51,145 bases of DNA from CAMAXB01 sp964476565 (lineage in GTDB: Bacteria; Verrucomicrobiota; Verrucomicrobiia; Opitutales; Opitutaceae): NCBI GenBank assembly GCA_964476565.1, contig CAYZBG010000034.1, positions 1-51,145 of the forward strand. The letters are read 5' to 3'. Below are positions 26,265 to 34,143 of this stretch, in pieces. The notes beneath the pieces are model-generated. The model saw only the letters and a list, made by a program, of their open reading frames with translations, was not told the origin of the DNA and did no database searches. The first letter of the stretch is position 1, and each line of letters starts with the position of its first letter. The position numbers and the translations under genes were made by a program.

Positions 26265-27788
26265 TCAGAGGTAGTTGACGAGCCCGCGCCGGATGCGCTG
26301 CGGCACCCCGGCGAGGTTGGATTCGCGCCCGTCGCCCGCGGTGCGATAGTGATGATCGCCGAGGGTGCGGTCCCCGATCGTGGGATGCACGGTCACCGGA
26401 CGGGAGGTCTTGATCAGCCAGTCGAGCAGCAGGCGCTGGCCCGCCGCGACGACCTCGCGATGGTCGGGGCTGCGGTAGAGGTTGTGACGCTCGTCGGGGT
26501 CCTGGTCCAAATCGTAGAGTTCGCCGTAGTCCTCGCCGCCGAACAGCTCCGGCTGGTAGTGCACGTAGCGCCATCCGTTCCAGCGGATGGCCTTGCTCCA
26601 GGGGTTTTCCGTGACGGCGAGCGCGCGCAGCGGACGGTCCGTCCCGGTGAGCAGCGGGGTGAGGTCCGCGCCGTCGGCCGTCTCCATCGGCGGCAGCCCG
26701 GCGAGGGCGGCGAGGGTCGGAGCGAGGTCGACGTTTTCCACCAGCTGGTCGCAGACCGTGCCGGCGCGCGTGGTGCCGGGTGCGCGCCAGATGAATGGGA
26801 CGCGGCATACGGCCTCGGAGCAGATGCCCGGGGCTTTCTCGACGATGCCGAGGTGGCCGTGATAGCCGCCGTGATCGGCCCCGTAGACGACGATGGTGTT
26901 CTCGGCGAGGCCGGTCTGGTCGAGGAAGCGCAACAGGCGTCCGACGGCGTCGTCCACTTGGGAAATGCACGCGAGATAGCCCCGCCACGCGCGCCGCGTG
27001 CCCGCGTCGAAGGTACGGGGCTCATAGAGCCACTCGGTGGAGCGGAAGTCCTCATACATTTCGCGGAAGTGCGGCGGGCGGTGCGATGGATCGTGATCGC
27101 GGGTCGGAGGCGCTTCGAGGTCTTCGGGGTAGAGGTCCCAGAAGCGGCGGTCCGGCGTCAGCTGGTGGTGGGGCCGGGGAAGGGAAACCTCGAGGCAGAA
27201 GGAACGTCCCTCCGCGACGGCGGCGGCCATGAAGCGCTCGGCGTGGGCGGCGCACCATTGCTCGACGCAGTGCTCGTAGGGCATCTGCGAGGGACGGGCG
27301 TCGTGCGTGCCGTGTCCGAGTTCAGGGAGGATGCGCGAGTCCTCTTTGGCGCGCAGGCCGAGGGGCGCGAGTTCCTGGTAATACAGTCCCTCGCCCGGAA
27401 CACCGTCGACCGAGCGGTAGCACTCGCCGAAGAAGTCGACCTCGTCGGCGATCCAGTTGCGCGGCGTGTCCGGCAGATGCAACTTGCCGATCGCGGCCGT
27501 GCGGTAGCCGTTGTCCCGGAAGTGTCCGAGAAAGTGCGGCAGCCGGGCCGGAGCCGGACCGGCAAGTCCGTAGTAGCCGTGGTTGTGCGGATACTGCCCG
27601 CTCAACAAGGAGACCCGGCTGGGCGTGCAGATGGGATTCTGCGTGTACGCCGATGTGAAGCGCACGCCCTCCCGTGCCAGCCGATCGAGATGCGGGGTCT
27701 TGACCTGGGGGTGCCCCTCGACGCCCAAACAGGAGGCGAGGTGCTGGTCTGCCATGATGAACAGAACGTGGGGGCGCTTTGGGATCAC
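26265..27788 (-). CDS. Formylglycine-dependent sulfatase, S1 family, second copy
   Basis: A 507-residue sulfatase. The maturation motif is C54-T-P-S-R in NPICTPSRVSLLSGQYP. MADQH at 12-16 and YGADHGGYHGHLG match metal-binding positions. It differs widely from the neighbouring sulfatase, so this pair is not a recent duplication and each may remove a different sulfate. Again there is no signal peptide. The start is a GTG at 27788 with a weak ribosome site, only 15 bases from the candidate operator at 27804-27818. A regulator bound there could block the promoter or translation start. It is the first structural gene of the glycan locus. Confidence 0.95.
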   Translation of the reverse strand: MIPKRPHVLFIMADQHLASCLGVEGHPQVKTPHLDRLAREGVRFTSAYTQNPICTPSRVSLLSGQYPHNHGYYGLAGPAPARLPHFLGHFRDNGYRTAAIGKLHLPDTPRNWIADEVDFFGECYRSVDGVPGEGLYYQELAPLGLRAKEDSRILPELGHGTHDARPSQMPYEHCVEQWCAAHAERFMAAAVAEGRSFCLEVSLPRPHHQLTPDRRFWDLYPEDLEAPPTRDHDPSHRPPHFREMYEDFRSTEWLYEPRTFDAGTRRAWRGYLACISQVDDAVGRLLRFLDQTGLAENTIVVYGADHGGYHGHLGIVEKAPGICSEAVCRVPFIWRAPGTTRAGTVCDQLVENVDLAPTLAALAGLPPMETADGADLTPLLTGTDRPLRALAVTENPWSKAIRWNGWRYVHYQPELFGGEDYGELYDLDQDPDERHNLYRSPDHREVVAAGQRLLLDWLIKTSRPVTVHPTIGDRTLGDHHYRTAGDGRESNLAGVPQRIRRGLVNYL

Positions 27789-27803
27789 AGAAATGAAACC
27801 TAA

Positions 27804-27818
27804 ATAACGCCCGTGTTA
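27804..27818 (-). promoter_or_regulatory. Candidate IclR-family operator before the first sulfatase gene
   Basis: Minus-strand reading TAACACGGGCGTTAT. The dyad TAACAC-GG-GCGTTA differs from perfect symmetry at one position. It shares ACAC-N4-GTTAT with the sites before the IclR gene and the TonB-receptor gene. The 159-base gap 27789-27947 between the sulfatase and the regulator contains no other feature that I recognise. Confidence 0.55.
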
Positions 27819-27947
27819 CGTTACAAGCGAAAAGGGGGAAGCGGATGGCAAAGGTGAAACACCGCTCGTGGCGAAGGTTTGGCCCAACCCGGCGACGCGG
27901 ACGAACGCCCCGTCGCGCTGCGAGGGGTAGGACAGGCGCGCGGGTAG

Positions 27948-28712
27948 TCAGCGCTCGGCGCCGAGACGTAGGGAGAGGGTGCGGGCCGCCTGCTTCAGCG
28001 ACTCGCCGATCTCATGGACAGGACGGATCTCGAGCAGGCCCGGCGGAGTGCCAAGGCCAAGGGCGCCAATCAGCGCACCGTTCTCGCCGCGAACCGGAGC
28101 GGCGAAGCGGTGCACGTTGCGCTCGAAGAGGCCCGGGTCGTAGGTAAAGCCGTGTTTGTGCAGATAGGTGAGATGGCCGTCGATCGAGGCGATAAAGGCA
28201 TCCGGATTGGCGACGTGCTTCAGGCTTTGGTAACGTTGCTCGTGGTTCATGGCCTCGTAGAGGATCCAACCCCAAGGGGTATGGCACACGTTGGAGCTGA
28301 TCGTTCCAACCTCCTGCATGGCAAGCGAGGCGGGGTGGGTGACCTTGGCGAGGCACTGGATCTGCGTGCGATTGAAATGCAGGGCGAGCGCAGTGCACTC
28401 GGTCGCGTTCACCAGGTGATCGAGGGTGGTGCGGCACTCGTGCCGGTAGGCGTCGATCACGGGCTCCGTTCGACCGAGGGTCGAGGCGAGCCGGGGGCCC
28501 GGCAGGTACTTGCGCCGTTCCTCGTCCTTTGTGACGTAGCCGCGGCTGACCAGCACATGGATGATCCGGGCCATGGTCGTCTGGGAGACGCCGATTTTCT
28601 GGGCCAGCGCATTGAAGCCCATGGGTTGCTGCGCATCGGCAATCGCCTCGATAATGGTCAGGCCTCGCTCCAAAGCAGGCACGGGCTGGGGTGGTTTGGT
28701 GCGTTTTTGCAT
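27948..28712 (-). CDS. IclR-family transcription regulator
   Basis: A 254-residue protein. The winged helix-turn-helix is at about 13-72 (ALERGLTIIEAIADAQQ, then FNALAQKIGVSQTTMARIIHVLVSRGYV). The effector-binding domain covers 95-254, with HTPWGWILYEAM and FAAPVRGENGALIGALGLGTPP as family segments. IclR proteins bind short dyads and respond to small metabolites, often sugars or aromatic acids. The ATG at 28712 is favoured over TTG at 28715. A dyad like those before the sulfatase and receptor genes lies four bases upstream, so self-control and control of the glycan locus are likely. It is encoded on the same strand and directly upstream of the locus. Confidence 0.93.
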   Translation of the reverse strand: MQKRTKPPQPVPALERGLTIIEAIADAQQPMGFNALAQKIGVSQTTMARIIHVLVSRGYVTKDEERRKYLPGPRLASTLGRTEPVIDAYRHECRTTLDHLVNATECTALALHFNRTQIQCLAKVTHPASLAMQEVGTISSNVCHTPWGWILYEAMNHEQRYQSLKHVANPDAFIASIDGHLTYLHKHGFTYDPGLFERNVHRFAAPVRGENGALIGALGLGTPPGLLEIRPVHEIGESLKQAARTLSLRLGAER

Positions 28713-28716
28713 CAAG

Positions 28717-28731
28717 ATAACACCCGTGTGA
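28717..28731 (-). promoter_or_regulatory. Candidate autoregulatory operator of the IclR gene
   Basis: Minus-strand reading TCACACGGGTGTTAT, a dyad TCACAC-GG-GTGTTA with one mismatch. A TTGACT that could be a -35 box lies upstream on the same strand, and the dyad overlaps the expected -10 and ribosome-site region. It shares ACAC-N4-GTTAT with 27804-27818 and 24660-24674. Confidence 0.55.
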
Positions 28732-28805
28732 GTAACGGTACGCCCGGAGTCAAGTGTAGCCCGCGTGGTTGCCCTTGGCCTGCCTCTGTAACAATGCCCG
28801 CCGAC

Positions 28806-30119
28806 TCAGCGACCGTCGGAGGTGGTCGAATGTCGTTCCAAGGCCGCTACGCGTTGCGCAAGGTACTGTTGCTCCGGGCCGACCTCGGCCAGTTCGAGGG
28901 CGCGGCGAAGGCAGGAGGCGGCTTCGGCGGTGCGACCCAGCTGGGCGTGCAGGTCACCGGACACGGCATGGATCAGGTAATGCGGCTCAAGGCGGTCGCG
29001 CTCCGCGATCGAGGCCAGGGCGACGAGGCCGGCTTCGGCGCCGTGCCGGTGGGCGACGGCCACCGCGCGATTGAGGGCGACGATGGGCGAGGGTTTGAGG
29101 GCGAGCAGCGCGTCGTAATGGGCGAGGATGCGTTCCCAGTTGGTCGCGGCGAAATCGGGGGCGAGGCAATGTTCGGCGGCTATGCCCGCCTGCAGATGAT
29201 ACTCGCTCAGGGAGTCTCCCGCCGACGCGGCGGCGAGGTGGCGAAGGCCTTCGCCGATCATCGTCTGATTCCAGCGGCTGCGATCCTGGTCCTCCAGCCG
29301 CAGCAGCTCGCCCGAGGGCGAGAGCCGGCTGGGAAAGCGTGCCACGGAAAACAGCATCAGCGCCATCAGGGCGTGACTCGGGGGCACTGCGCCTACGGGA
29401 TGGGCGAGCAGGAGGCCGAGCAGACGGATGGCCTCCTGGCAGAGATCCTCGCGGAGCAACGTTTCACCCGCGGACGCCTTGTAACCTTCGTTGAAAAGGA
29501 GGTACAGCGCCCCCAGGACGCCGTTGAGGCGGGGCGCGAGGTCCGCGCCTTCCGGCAACTCGAAGGGAATGCCGGCGTCCCGGATGCGCTGCTTGGTGCG
29601 CGTCAGCAGTTTTTCGATCGCCGCTTCGCTGCTCAGGAAAGCGCGCGCAATCTCGGCCGTGCTGAAGCCGCACAGGATCTTGAGAGCGAGCATCACCTGG
29701 GCGTCCGGCGCGACCGAGGGATGGCAGCACACGAACATGAGCCGGAGCGCGTCATCCCGGATCTCATGCGTGGTTTCCCATGCCACCGCCGGCGTGGCGT
29801 AGGTCTGGCCGATGTGCAGCTCGATCGCCGGCTCCTTGCCCGACGCCATGCGCTGGTGGCGCAGCGCATCGCGGGCGAGATTCATAGCGACCTGGGTGAT
29901 CCAGGCGGAGGGATTGGCGGGGATGCCGCCCATGGACCAGGTGCGCAGGGCCCGGGCGAGCGCCTCCTGCGCCACATCCTCGGCCAGCGCGAGGTTGTGG
30001 GTGCCGACCAGCCGGACGAGGGCGCCATGCAACCGTCCCGTCTCATGGCGGAAAAAATGCTCCACGAGGCGCGCAGCGCCCGGCGTCGGAGGGGAGGGGC
30101 TGGCAGGGGACTCTGTCAC
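28806..30119 (-). CDS. ECF sigma factor with long C-terminal extension (ECF42-like)
   Basis: A 437-residue protein. Residues about 15-85 form sigma region 2 (LAEDVAQEALARALRTW, SAWITQVAMNLARDALR). Region 4 is at about 120-180 (LALKILCGFSTAEIARAFLSSEAAIEKLLTRTKQRI). The remaining 250 residues are a helical extension with TPR-like character (LLFNEGYKASAGE, HCLAPDFAATNWERILAHYDALLALKPSPIVALNRAVAVA). This is the plan of group ECF42, which usually has no anti-sigma factor and is paired with DGPF/YCII genes, as seen here 19 bases upstream. The start is GTG at 30119. The target promoter and signal are unknown. Confidence 0.92.
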   Translation of the reverse strand: MTESPASPSPPTPGAARLVEHFFRHETGRLHGALVRLVGTHNLALAEDVAQEALARALRTWSMGGIPANPSAWITQVAMNLARDALRHQRMASGKEPAIELHIGQTYATPAVAWETTHEIRDDALRLMFVCCHPSVAPDAQVMLALKILCGFSTAEIARAFLSSEAAIEKLLTRTKQRIRDAGIPFELPEGADLAPRLNGVLGALYLLFNEGYKASAGETLLREDLCQEAIRLLGLLLAHPVGAVPPSHALMALMLFSVARFPSRLSPSGELLRLEDQDRSRWNQTMIGEGLRHLAAASAGDSLSEYHLQAGIAAEHCLAPDFAATNWERILAHYDALLALKPSPIVALNRAVAVAHRHGAEAGLVALASIAERDRLEPHYLIHAVSGDLHAQLGRTAEAASCLRRALELAEVGPEQQYLAQRVAALERHSTTSDGR

Positions 30120-30138
30120 GGCAAGCCGGCCTGGCTGG

Positions 30139-30549
30139 TCATCGCTCCACCCGCGCCCGCGTGGTCACCCCCAGGTGGCAGTCCGGGGTCATCGCCCGCA
30201 CCTCAATCTTCATGCCATGCGCCAGCGCCGGATGGCGCCGGGCAATGTCCGTTGCCTCGTCGAGTCCGCTGACCAGCAACGTGACGTAGCCGCCAATCGC
30301 CTCCTTGGCCTCAGGGAAGGGGCCGTCGGTCACGCGCGAGCCGTTGGGGCCGGACACCATGCGGGTTTCCATCTCCAAGGGCTGGCCTTCGATGGCCTTG
30401 CCCTTGGCCAGCAGACCTTCGAACCACGCATTCCACTGCGCGATCAGGGCCTGGCGCTCGTCAGCCGAGAGGTCTTTGAAGACCTCCGGCCCGGTGTTGC
30501 GGAAGAGAAGCATGTACGGGACGGGCGCGGGGACGGGCGGGGTGGGCAT
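30139..30549 (-). CDS. YCII-related DGPF-domain protein
   Basis: A 136-residue protein with the signature VTDGPFPEAKEAIGGY at about 74-89 and YMLLFRNTG near the N-terminus, both typical of the YCII/DGPF family. These small dimeric proteins have a ferredoxin-like fold, and their function is mostly unknown. In many bacteria they sit beside ECF42 sigma factors and are thought to be their partners or targets. That arrangement is exact here, as the sigma gene follows after 19 bases on the same strand. No clear promoter was identified in the 79-base gap 30550-30628. Confidence 0.92.
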   Translation of the reverse strand: MPTPPVPAPVPYMLLFRNTGPEVFKDLSADERQALIAQWNAWFEGLLAKGKAIEGQPLEMETRMVSGPNGSRVTDGPFPEAKEAIGGYVTLLVSGLDEATDIARRHPALAHGMKIEVRAMTPDCHLGVTTRARVER

Positions 30550-30628
30550 GGCAGGGCGGGAAGGTCGAAAGGAGGCCGTTATCCTTACAACGATCCACCC
30601 GGGTGCGAAAGGACAGAGTCGGATGGGG

Positions 30629-31522
30629 TCATGGGGTTGCCCCGGCGGTCAGGGGCGCCAAGGCCGGTTGACGGCGCAGCCAATCCTCCAGCGACGTCGG
30701 GGTGAGCAGCCGGTCGGCGAAGGGATCGTCAGCGTAGCCATTTTCGAGGTGCGCATACATGTCGATCAGACCCTGCGCCGCCGACGCGCTGTACCCCGCG
30801 CCCAGCAACTCGGTCCGGTAGGCCTCCGGGGCGAGGCACTCGTGGCGGATCGTCCGGCCGAGATGCGCGGAGAGGAGACGGGCGATCTCGTCGAAGGTGA
30901 GATCGTTGGGGCCGAGCAACGACACGGCTTGTGTATCCGTCCAATCATCACGCTGCAGCCAGGCCGCAGCAACACCGGCAATGTCATCCGTCGCCAGGTG
31001 CGGTCCCGCCACCTGTCCCGGGAGGCAGGAGGAGAAGCAGTCACGATCCCGGATGGACGATGCCTGCCAAAGCAGGTTCTCAAAAAAGGAGCCGCAGCGC
31101 AGCCAGCGGAAGGCGGCGCCGGATTTCCCAAGGATGCGCTCCATGGTGTGCAGGGCGGAAATCGGGCCGGCGGGGTCGGCCGGGGTGGGATCCGCAGCCG
31201 AGACGACCACGGCGCGGGGCACGTTCTTCCTGCGCAGGGCGGCGGAAGCGAGCGTGGCGAGGTGCACGTAGTGCCCGGTGTAATCCGGCGCATCCGGCGC
31301 GTCCGGCAGACAGTAGAACACCGCGTCGACGCCGGCGAACGCGGCCTCCAACGCGGCAGGGTCGCCGAGCGAACCTTGGATCACGTCGACGGACGTGGAG
31401 CGATGCAGGTCGAGCTTGGCCGGGTCGCGAACGAGCACCCGCAGGGAGGGGGTGCCGGCAGCGAGCAGCCGGGTGAGCAAGGGAGAGCCGATTTTTCCGG
31501 TGGGTGTCGTGATGAGGATCAT
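30629..31522 (-). CDS. NmrA-like NAD(P)-binding oxidoreductase
   Basis: A 297-residue atypical short-chain dehydrogenase. The nucleotide motif is TPTGKIGSPLLTRLLAAG at 6-23, in place of the classic GxxGxxG. It continues LRVLVRDPAK, VIQGSLGDPAALEAAFAGVDAVFYCLP and RAVVVSAADPTPADPAG. The usual catalytic YxxxK is not evident, which fits the NmrA and NAD(P)H-azoreductase-like branch. Such proteins sense or use NAD(P)H, and the substrate is unknown. It precedes the DGPF gene on the same strand and follows the AraC gene (75 bases), which may control it. Confidence 0.86.
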   Translation of the reverse strand: MILITTPTGKIGSPLLTRLLAAGTPSLRVLVRDPAKLDLHRSTSVDVIQGSLGDPAALEAAFAGVDAVFYCLPDAPDAPDYTGHYVHLATLASAALRRKNVPRAVVVSAADPTPADPAGPISALHTMERILGKSGAAFRWLRCGSFFENLLWQASSIRDRDCFSSCLPGQVAGPHLATDDIAGVAAAWLQRDDWTDTQAVSLLGPNDLTFDEIARLLSAHLGRTIRHECLAPEAYRTELLGAGYSASAAQGLIDMYAHLENGYADDPFADRLLTPTSLEDWLRRQPALAPLTAGATP

Positions 31523-31597
31523 GGCGGGTGTACGGGTGCGCCTACCGTACCGACTTCGGCCGGGTCTGAATTGAAGAAATTTGACCTGCCGCCGGAC

Positions 31598-32437
31598 TCA
31601 GCTGGCGGCGCGAAGGGCGTGGTCGGGGTCCGGTGCGGCCGAAGGCGGCTGATAGATGCGTCCATCCCGAAAGGCCGCGGGCGTGAGGCCGCTGAAGCCC
31701 CGGAAGTCGCGGATCAGGTGGGCTTCGTCCGAGTAGCCGCACGCCGCGGCCACCTCGCTGCCGGTGCGCCGACAACCCAGTGCGCCGAGATGGGTCAACG
31801 CGGCCCGGAAGCGCCGCACGCGCAGGAACGCCTTGGGGGTGAGACCGACCTCACGAGCGAACACCTCGTTGAATCGCCGCCCGCTGAGTCCGGATTCGTC
31901 GACCAACGCGCCGATCCGCACGTCGGCGTAGTGGTCGCACAGCTGCTCAACCGCCCAGCTGACCGCCGGGTGGCTCTGTCGCCGGAGCCGGCCGGCGAGG
32001 GCGTCGTGGAGCATGCGCAGACGCGCCGTGAGCGAGCGGGCATTCGCCATCCGGTCGGCGAGGTGCGCCGCCTCTGGTCCGAGCATGACGGCGAGGTCGG
32101 CATGATCGTTGGTGAAGGCGCTGACTGGCGCGCCGAGAAGCCGCCAGGCCGCGCCGGGTTTGAAACGGACCCCGGCCATCGACCGTTGCTGGGCCGTGTC
32201 CACGACGAAAGCCCGCTCGAACACCCCCGTGAGCACCGGCGCACGCATGCGGCGTACCGTGGCGTGCTCAGGGTCATAACACCGCAGCTCGCCATCCGTG
32301 AGGTTGATGACGATTTCCACCGCTCCGCTCGGAAAGATGTGCTCGTAGGCGTGCGGCGGACGGTGATCGTCGCTGGTCCAGAGGCAGTCGATCACGTCGG
32401 CGAGGCAGGGATCCGGAGTCAGCGTTTGGAAGGCCAT
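31598..32437 (-). CDS. AraC-family transcription regulator
   Basis: A 279-residue protein. The N-terminal domain (CLADVIDCLWTSDD to HIFPSGAVEIVINLTDGEL) is the DUF6597-type ligand region common in regulators next to small oxidoreductase genes. The C-terminal double helix-turn-helix is at about 170-265 (IGALVDESGLSGRRFNEVFAREVG and SEVAAACGYSDEAHLIRDFRGFSGLTPAAF). The ATG at 32437 (MAFQTLTPDP) is chosen; an upstream extension adds Arg-rich residues of no family match. It is divergent from the DUF1428 gene across 148 bases and lies upstream of the NmrA-like gene, so either could be a target. Confidence 0.9.
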   Translation of the reverse strand: MAFQTLTPDPCLADVIDCLWTSDDHRPPHAYEHIFPSGAVEIVINLTDGELRCYDPEHATVRRMRAPVLTGVFERAFVVDTAQQRSMAGVRFKPGAAWRLLGAPVSAFTNDHADLAVMLGPEAAHLADRMANARSLTARLRMLHDALAGRLRRQSHPAVSWAVEQLCDHYADVRIGALVDESGLSGRRFNEVFAREVGLTPKAFLRVRRFRAALTHLGALGCRRTGSEVAAACGYSDEAHLIRDFRGFSGLTPAAFRDGRIYQPPSAAPDPDHALRAAS

Positions 32438-32585
32438 GAAAAAGCGGGGGTGCCTAACGAGTCGACAGCGCCAGACGGGCAAGGTTCAAAGGATTGTAGG
32501 TCGGGGTGTCCGGATCAGGCGTGGATGTTCGTCGTACCTTTCAACGGGGCACTTCGTCCCGATTCTCCCCTCAACCGCTCCCGCC

Positions 32586-32948
32586 ATGCCACCCTACGCT
32601 GATGGTTTTGTCATTCCGGTCCCCCGGAAGAAGCTCGCCGCCTACCTCAAAATGGCTCGTGCCGCCTCCACCGTGTGGCGCGACCACGGTGCCCTCGATT
32701 ACAAGGAGTGCGTCGGTGACGATCTCGATGTGCCGTTCGGCAAACCCTTTCCCAAGGGCATTCGCACTCAGGCCGGCGAAACGGTGGTGTTCTCGTGGAT
32801 CGTGTACAAATCGCGGGCGCATCGCGACAAGGTGAACGCGAAGGTGATGCAGGATCCGCGGATCAAGGACCTGTGCGACGAAAAGAACATGCCTTTCGAT
32901 CCCAAGCGCATGCTGTACGGCGGTTTCACCGTTGCCGTGTCGGCCTGA
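32586..32948 (+). CDS. DUF1428 family protein
   Basis: A 120-residue protein beginning MPPYADGFVIPVPRKKLAAY. ALDYKECVGDD, FPKGIRTQAGETVVFSWIVYKSRAHRD and KRMLYGGF are DUF1428 blocks. Members are small dimeric alpha/beta-barrel (ferredoxin-like) proteins of unknown role, often near antibiotic- or stress-related genes. No signal peptide is visible. The ATG at 32586 matches the family start, and the longer open frame upstream is not used. It is divergent from the AraC gene. Confidence 0.92.
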   Translation: MPPYADGFVIPVPRKKLAAYLKMARAASTVWRDHGALDYKECVGDDLDVPFGKPFPKGIRTQAGETVVFSWIVYKSRAHRDKVNAKVMQDPRIKDLCDEKNMPFDPKRMLYGGFTVAVSA

Positions 32949-32960
32949 CGCTCTCCATTC

Positions 32961-33191
32961 ATGGCGGATCGTAGTGTCATGGGCGAACCGGTGGCCAACG
33001 GCTGCTTCGTTCGCGGGCGAACGGGCAACGCAGACGTGGAACTGAGGGCGGGGATCGAGCGGCTTCGGCGCGACCTCGTCGATCTGGCCTTCGTGCTGGA
33101 GCTCCGCGGGGCCGCCGAAGCGGCCGACCTCGCGACCTCAGTTGCTGCGCGGCTCGACCGGCTGGGCGTCGGACGCGATAGCGCCGACTGA
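32961..33191 (+). CDS. Small hypothetical protein, 76 residues
   Basis: Not recognised. It begins 12 bases after the DUF1428 stop (MADRSVMGEPVANGCFVRG) and contains a leucine- and arginine-rich helical half (IERLRRDLVDLAFVLELRGAAEAADLATSV). It ends ten bases before the convergent rhomboid-like gene, so it fits the available space exactly. Its context suggests a downstream member of the DUF1428 transcript. It is short and could be a chance frame. Confidence 0.42.
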   Translation: MADRSVMGEPVANGCFVRGRTGNADVELRAGIERLRRDLVDLAFVLELRGAAEAADLATSVAARLDRLGVGRDSAD

Positions 33192-33201
33192 CCGAGCGGT
33201 C

Positions 33202-34035
33202 TCAACCGCGTCCGCGTTGACGCAGGCGCTCCCGTGCCGCGTCGAGGCGGCGGCGCTCGTCGGCGGTCAGGCTGTCGATCCCGTCGCGCGCGATCTTGTC
33301 GAGCAGGGCATCGGCCTCCGCCATGAAATCGGGCGCGGGTGCCGCCACCTTCGGGCGGGCGGGACCGCGCGCATTTGTGGCCGGAGCGCGGCCGCGCGGA
33401 CGGGGCAGCCCCAAGCGGGGCAGGTTGAAGTGTCCCTGTTCGTGGCGAATGAAGAGCCACGCGAAGCCGGAGGTCGCCGCGAGCATGACGAGGCCTTCGA
33501 CACTGCGATTCGCGATCGCGATGAGCGCGAAGATTGCCACGAGGATGATCGCTACCCACTTGGCGAGCAGGTTGAAGAGCAGCGCTGCGTTGGGATACAA
33601 GGTGGCAAAGGCGACAAACACCGCGAGCGATCCGACCTCGCCCGCGAAGGCGGAAGGCCGGGCGAGCCCGACGAGGGTGAAGAGCACGGGCGGCAGCAGG
33701 TAGATTCCGCTGTAGAGTTTGAGGAAGGTCCGCCGGCCGAGGAATTTCTCCACCTCGCGGCCGAACCAGACCATCATGACCATGTTGATGGCGAAGCGCA
33801 GCGAGGGCGGATTGACCAGACCGTAGGTCAGCACGCGCCAAAACTCGCCGGAGAGCACGCGTTCGCTTTCGAAGGGCAGCCAGACAAACCACGCGGCCAC
33901 GCCGAGGCCGGACAACAGGGCGGTCACGATCATCGAGATCACGAAGACCGCGACGATGACATGGGCCGCAAAGAGGCCGTGACCGCGCACGTACAGCAGG
34001 GGCTGGTGATCGTCGTCCGGCGAGAAAAGGCTCAT
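33202..34035 (-). CDS. Rhomboid-fold membrane protein lacking catalytic residues
   Basis: A 277-residue protein with about six membrane helices in residues 20-200. The stretch WRVLTYGLVNPPSLRFAINMVMMVWFGREVE is a rhomboid signature, but the histidine expected before the FxxN region is absent. The GxSG segment reads GEVGS, with V134 where the serine should be. The last helix has LAATSG where the AHxxG histidine should be (A187). The catalytic dyad is therefore missing. The C-terminus has DALLDKIARDGIDSLTADERRRL, a helical tail also seen in other bacterial rhomboid-like proteins. It may act as a pseudoprotease in membrane quality control. Confidence 0.82.
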   Translation of the reverse strand: MSLFSPDDDHQPLLYVRGHGLFAAHVIVAVFVISMIVTALLSGLGVAAWFVWLPFESERVLSGEFWRVLTYGLVNPPSLRFAINMVMMVWFGREVEKFLGRRTFLKLYSGIYLLPPVLFTLVGLARPSAFAGEVGSLAVFVAFATLYPNAALLFNLLAKWVAIILVAIFALIAIANRSVEGLVMLAATSGFAWLFIRHEQGHFNLPRLGLPRPRGRAPATNARGPARPKVAAPAPDFMAEADALLDKIARDGIDSLTADERRRLDAARERLRQRGRG

Positions 34036-34143
34036 GTCGACGCCCTGATCGTTTCCGCCTTTGCCCCAGTTTCAACGTTGATGTGCAAACTTTCCTCCGG
34101 CCGCGTCGGCTGGACGCCGGGCGATTTATGCGTTCAGTGCGGC

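Noticed and set aside
28014..30272. Long plus-strand frame opposite the IclR and ECF42-like genes
   Set aside because: High-GC shadow coding. It spans two well-recognised minus-strand genes and is dominated by Gly, Arg, Ala and Glu without family motifs.
30550..30628. ECF42 target promoter before the DGPF gene
   Set aside because: The TGTCGA-type -35 element expected for this group was not found in this gap on the minus strand.
33142..34143. Upstream extension of the glyoxalase-fold gene
   Set aside because: It would run opposite to the full rhomboid-like gene; composition is shadow-like, and the family start is at 34144.
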